Assembly (NCBI RefSeq): GCF_001949145.1
Contig: NW_019091698.1
Span: 135,263 to 183,572, forward strand
Length of the DNA stretch: 48,310 bases
Origin: Acanthaster planci
Taxonomy: Eukaryota; Echinodermata; Asteroidea; Valvatida; Acanthasteridae
Direction: 5' to 3'
In this document: positions 44,671 through 48,310 of the stretch, piece by piece
Layout of the letters: the number at the start of each line of letters is the position of its first letter
Position numbering within the stretch: the stretch's first letter is position 1
Translations under genes and position numbers: made by a program
Notes under the pieces: generated by a model
The model's database searches: none
Told to the model about the DNA's origin: nothing
The model's input: only the letters and a program-made list of their open reading frames with translations

Positions 44671-46525
44671 TGGACGTGTGTACCGAATAGTTTAAATATA
44701 CCGTAAATTCGGCATACCAGCCACGGCTTAAACGTTGATTCTCAAGCTCAAGGTGACAACGACTCTGCATATTAATTAATGAATCAATCTCTAGTCATAT
44801 GTACCGTCAGGAAGTTCCGGCAAATATCCACATTTCACGTTTCCAAGGGTTTGAAATCAAATCAAGTTTATTCCAAATTGAAAACTACAATATACAAGTC
44901 TTACATGCAACCTTTAGTTCGCGACACACATGCAACTTTTCAATGTTGTTTTTTAAAAGCACACTATGATTGGCATTTGTATAAAAATATTTGTTCACAG
45001 TGCCAACAGTTCCACTTTTTGGTTGACGAACCTCCCCCCCCCCGGTCTCTGGTCAGGCAACAGGCCTGCCAACATGCAGGAAGGCCGCAAAGGTCAAGAA
45101 ATACATATGCTACTTTTGAGAGACAGTGTTTAAGTTCATCCATCATTCTATGCAACTCTCTGTACACCTTTGACAGCTTTTTGAACAAAAAATATAAGTA
45201 AAGGATCAGACGTGCTACGTAGCTTATAAATGCAGGAATCTAACTAATAGAGATACATAAACAGTGCTGGCTGCAAAAAGAATTATTGTGTAGGTGAACA
45301 ACGGAGAGTAATGACTATCCATTAATTGGCAGCGCTTGACACAGACCAAATCATTCCATTAGAAACTGTCATAAAAGCGTGTATCCTATGTCCTCATGGA
45401 CAATGGGTTCCAATGATCCCACCAGAATTGCCCTTAGTTCTGGGAGAAACCCTTAAGCTGGAGAACATTTGAAAGCGTTATTGGCTGGTCCATCGCCAAC
45501 AAGGTTACTGATTTGAAAGTGTCAAGTTACAGACGAAATAACTTATCCATATCATGACCCGGCAAATGTTCAGCCTTGAATTGGACGTTCTTTAGCATGC
45601 GCTTATACAGTCTGGAACGGACTTCTGTGCCAAATGGAATCGTAAATTTGTTGATCGCTATCCTCTCCGTACGTGGGAGCTGAACTACTCACCGGAAACC
45701 CCAGGACAGTGTCATTACAAAATGGCCCATTCCATTTCAACGATATAAAGAATAACCTCTGGATGAACCGGAACAATTTGAAATGCAGCTTTGATGTACC
45801 TTCGAAAGTAAATATTCAGGGCCGAGCCCTGATTACAAAAGCGTGATTGCATCATCGGTTGTCAGATATTGCTTAGCCGCATAGTAATCAGGCATTAAAT
45901 CGTTTACAGAATATTTACAAATAGGGCATTTGGGAGACATTTTGTGGTACATTTTTCAGCATTGAGCTAGGGAGACATTGGCTTTTAGGAAGCCATTTCA
46001 GTGTCTCCCTATTTTCAAACTACCAGAAGGAAGAATTTTGAGAGATAATAGATTGGGGTCTAACTCCATAGTTAGCTCCCTGTAGAAATCAACGATTAAT
46101 ACTAAAAGTACGGTGTGGGCAGAAAATATTTCAAAAGTGTGCACAGGTCTAGTTCGACGATCAAGTTGGGTGACTGATTGGATGGTGACTGAAAACACTG
46201 TAAAGTGTTTACGACGTGGTCCCCTTTTTGTGTTTTGGCTCAATATTTTTTCAGGTCTTTCTGGTGTCGTAACTGAAATTGATTTATGAGATGGATATTG
46301 AAATACATAAACTCTGAATTACATGGAAAACGGACACTTTATCAGTTCCACAACTTCACAACTGTGAAATATTATCACTCCCTGAAGTACATTTCTCAAC
46401 ATTTTAAACGTGCGTAAACAGCTAGCTTGACAACGCTTAAATGGCAGCGTGTATCGCGCGCCCTGACATTGCCTCCCCCCCCCGTGTCCATGGTCCATAT
46501 TGTAGCGGAAGGGTTTCAGCAACAN

Positions 46526-46694
46526 AAGGTATGAGACGGAGAGAACTCCCCCTGCTTTGTGTTGGTCATTGTCTCGCAGGAATCTGGGGAATTCCTTTCA
46601 GACATCTTGGGGGGGGGGATGTGTTAAGTAACGATAGTCTGGAATGTGTATAGGGATTGGACATGTAGGGGGGGCCCTCGGTCTCATTTCTTGC
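46526..46694 (+). repeat. Dispersed repeat copies 2 and B, adjacent
   Basis: 46526-46569 matches 8616-8659, and 46625-46694 matches 40757-40825, each in the same orientation. A G9 tract lies between them. Confidence 0.65.
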
Positions 46695-47976
46695 TGGGTG
46701 TACCGTACCTATACCATGCATGGTCCAGCCTGTGTGTGATTAGTGTGGTTCCCTGACCGCAGATTTCCCAGACGTCTGTATACATAATCTTAACGAGAGT
46801 AGTCAGAAATATCGGGACTGGTATCCAAAGCAACATAAACGTTCGTTACGCGAATACGCTGCGTCTGTACTGTCACGTCACATGACGTACCCATAATAAG
46901 AGAAGATGTGCGTGATCGTCGGGGGCGTCGGGCGAGGAGAGGTACATGTACGGATGGTAGATTTTTTTTTTACAATAATATAGGTTAAATTTTACAAAAT
47001 GCACAAGAACCCGGATGTTCGATATAGGTAGAAGTTCATTAAGGGGTAGTTTTGCTCCGGAAAACGAAAACGGAGGTTTTCTCAGGTACAACTAGGCCTG
47101 CAAGCACTTATCAAAAACAAGCCTAGGGCCTACCCACGTCCAGTCATGAAAGTACAAGCGTTACAACACGAACCAATTGCGCTCAAAGTCACAACAACGT
47201 GGCCAATTGACCAACTCATGACCATTACGACCGTACGCCAAATTGTACCATCACATGAGTATGAGGGTACGTATGAGGATGTGTGCTGTTGCCTTTCCCT
47301 ATATAAATGTTGGATTTTTCCCTCAAGTTGATACCCACCCGTACCCTAGCCTGGTACAGTGGTAGAATGTGTGCTGCCGTGTGTATCGATGCTTTTTAAT
47401 GGCTGAACTTTAACATACATTGTAGGCCCCACATGTATCATTGACAAGGCACCATCCCCTGACCACGATAAAATAAGTTGCTCAGTCTTGTATTTGCGTT
47501 CCTTGATTAAACTGTATTTGTGAATTTTAATTTGAAATCTTGATCGGGTTGTCATGGTTGTAGGTACGCCGGGCGGGGCCGTCCAGCTCTCGTACATATA
47601 CTGGTAATCTCCGCCTGGCACTTGGGGTAATTTTAAGCCTGACTGCCCAGCACATACATGTGTATCATTCCCCGAGTTGGTAAAATTTCTTAAAAATCTA
47701 GAAAATTCTAATGTATGTTTCTATCTTAACCCTAACCGCCAAGCACATTGTTTGGCTTACACTGCACAGTACTACAAAAAAAATTAGTAATAGTCTGAGC
47801 CTGAAGGACCTAGCGCTACAGATTACTACTTCTGGATACATGTAGGTTACTTCCATTGTTACTCGTGCAGAGAACAGTAAAGCCATGCATTCATAGTGCC
47901 ACAGCATGGTACATTGTCTTATCTATTGTATTGCTTCTGAGAACAATAAGGTCATGTCCTCTGACAAGCGACAGCG

Positions 47977-48018
47977 CTCAGTACTACATTTTACTACAAG
48001 TAGTAAATTGTAGTATTG
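47977..48018. repeat. Imperfect palindrome near window end
   Basis: AGTACTACATTTTACTACAA faces GTAGTAAATTGTAGTATTG. It is followed by GTAGGGTTAGGGTTAAAG, two telomere-like hexamers that are probably incidental. Confidence 0.6.
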
Positions 48019-48246
48019 TGTAGGGTTAGGGTTAAAGAAGATATTTCTGTGTTTAATTCCTTGTTTTAAACTGCAAAAACTACCAAAGTAAGCTTAAAAT
48101 TGCGCACCAATCCAGGCCTTGAGGTGAACGACGGCGGCCATACAACCACATACATGTACATCCCATCACATTAGGCGAGCTTCACATCCAGTATTCCCTG
48201 TACTGTACCTGTACAGCACTACACACGCACATTGCATTTGATTACG

Positions 48247-48310
48247 GTGTACGAGTTGGTCAGAGTACAAGCTAGTCAGTGTAGGAGTTGGTCAGAATAC
48301 AAGCTAGTCA
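48247..48310 (+). repeat. Tandem repeat, 32-bp unit, cut by window end
   Basis: Two full units (GTGTACGAGTTGGTCAGAGT + ACAAGCTAGTCA) differ at two positions. The second ends exactly at 48310, so the array may continue to the right. Confidence 0.9.

Larger units (their letters stand above)
43346..48310. other. Upstream region without recognisable genes
   Basis: Contains short hairpins, for example AAAAACACTC...GAGTGTTTTT at 44347-44371, a GGGGAGGGG/CCCCTCCCC pair at about 44406-44443 and AGGGAGACA...TGTCTCCCT at 45969-46013. It also has a single ambiguous base (n) at 46525 and the repeats listed separately. Open frames here show no domain. Confidence 0.55.

Noticed and set aside
48018-48036. 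TTAGGG-like pair as a telomere remnant
   Set aside because: Only two hexamers in GTAGGGTTAGGGTTAAAG; too short and not part of an array.
1-48310. CRISPR arrays, rRNA, tRNA or bacterial operons
   Set aside because: No regularly spaced repeats with unique spacers, no rRNA or tRNA motifs, and gene structure is clearly intron-containing eukaryotic.

Overview
This is eukaryotic, intron-rich, AT-rich genomic DNA, most likely from a marine invertebrate deuterostome (hemichordate, echinoderm or lancelet). The assignment is inference. It rests on abundant TAGGCCTA and ACATGTAC words, DIRS-type and Penelope-like retroelement remains, and a gene built of Sema, HYR and CUB domains. No bacterial-type genes, rRNA, tRNA or CRISPR array were found.

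The window is dominated by one gene on the minus strand. It starts at 43274 and runs leftward off the window edge past 1077. I reconstructed 16 coding exons from splice sites (AC...CT on the given strand), reading phase and domain homology. Every junction is phase-consistent and the coding parts sum to 2380 nt, or 793 codons plus one base. The predicted product is a secreted or type I membrane protein. In order it has a signal peptide (about 1-29), a semaphorin-type Sema propeller (about 46-468), a short degenerate PSI knot (469-508) split by a 38-nt microexon, two HYR domains (508-584 and 585-675) and a cysteine-free CUB domain (676-793). The 3' end of the gene lies outside. Sema-PSI followed by HYR-HYR-CUB, instead of Ig, TSP1 or IPT repeats, is an architecture I do not know from the described semaphorin or plexin classes. 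It is the best candidate here for something undescribed.

Layout: 1077-5919 holds the CUB, HYR, PSI and C-terminal Sema exons. A probable Harbinger-like MITE (2209-2678) lies in the HYR1/HYR2 intron. Position 6050-7285 is a truncated LTR retrotransposon (LTR, primer-binding site, gag start) in the next intron. Positions 7394-25530 hold eight Sema exons separated by introns carrying hairpins, tandem repeats and a Penelope-like foldback. A 14.3-kb intron (25531-39849) is a transposon graveyard: two LINE 3' ends, a RecQ-like helicase fragment, a 413-bp TIR element, a decayed DIRS-like element with a nested 326-bp MITE, a perfect 58-bp palindrome and a second copy of the foldback family. Positions 39850-43274 hold the first Sema exon, the signal-peptide exon and the start codon. 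To the right, 43346-48310 is upstream DNA with a NRF-1-like motif, a small TIR element, dispersed repeats and a 32-bp tandem repeat at the very edge; I see no second gene there.

All domain and element assignments come from reading translations and motifs by eye; no database search was run.
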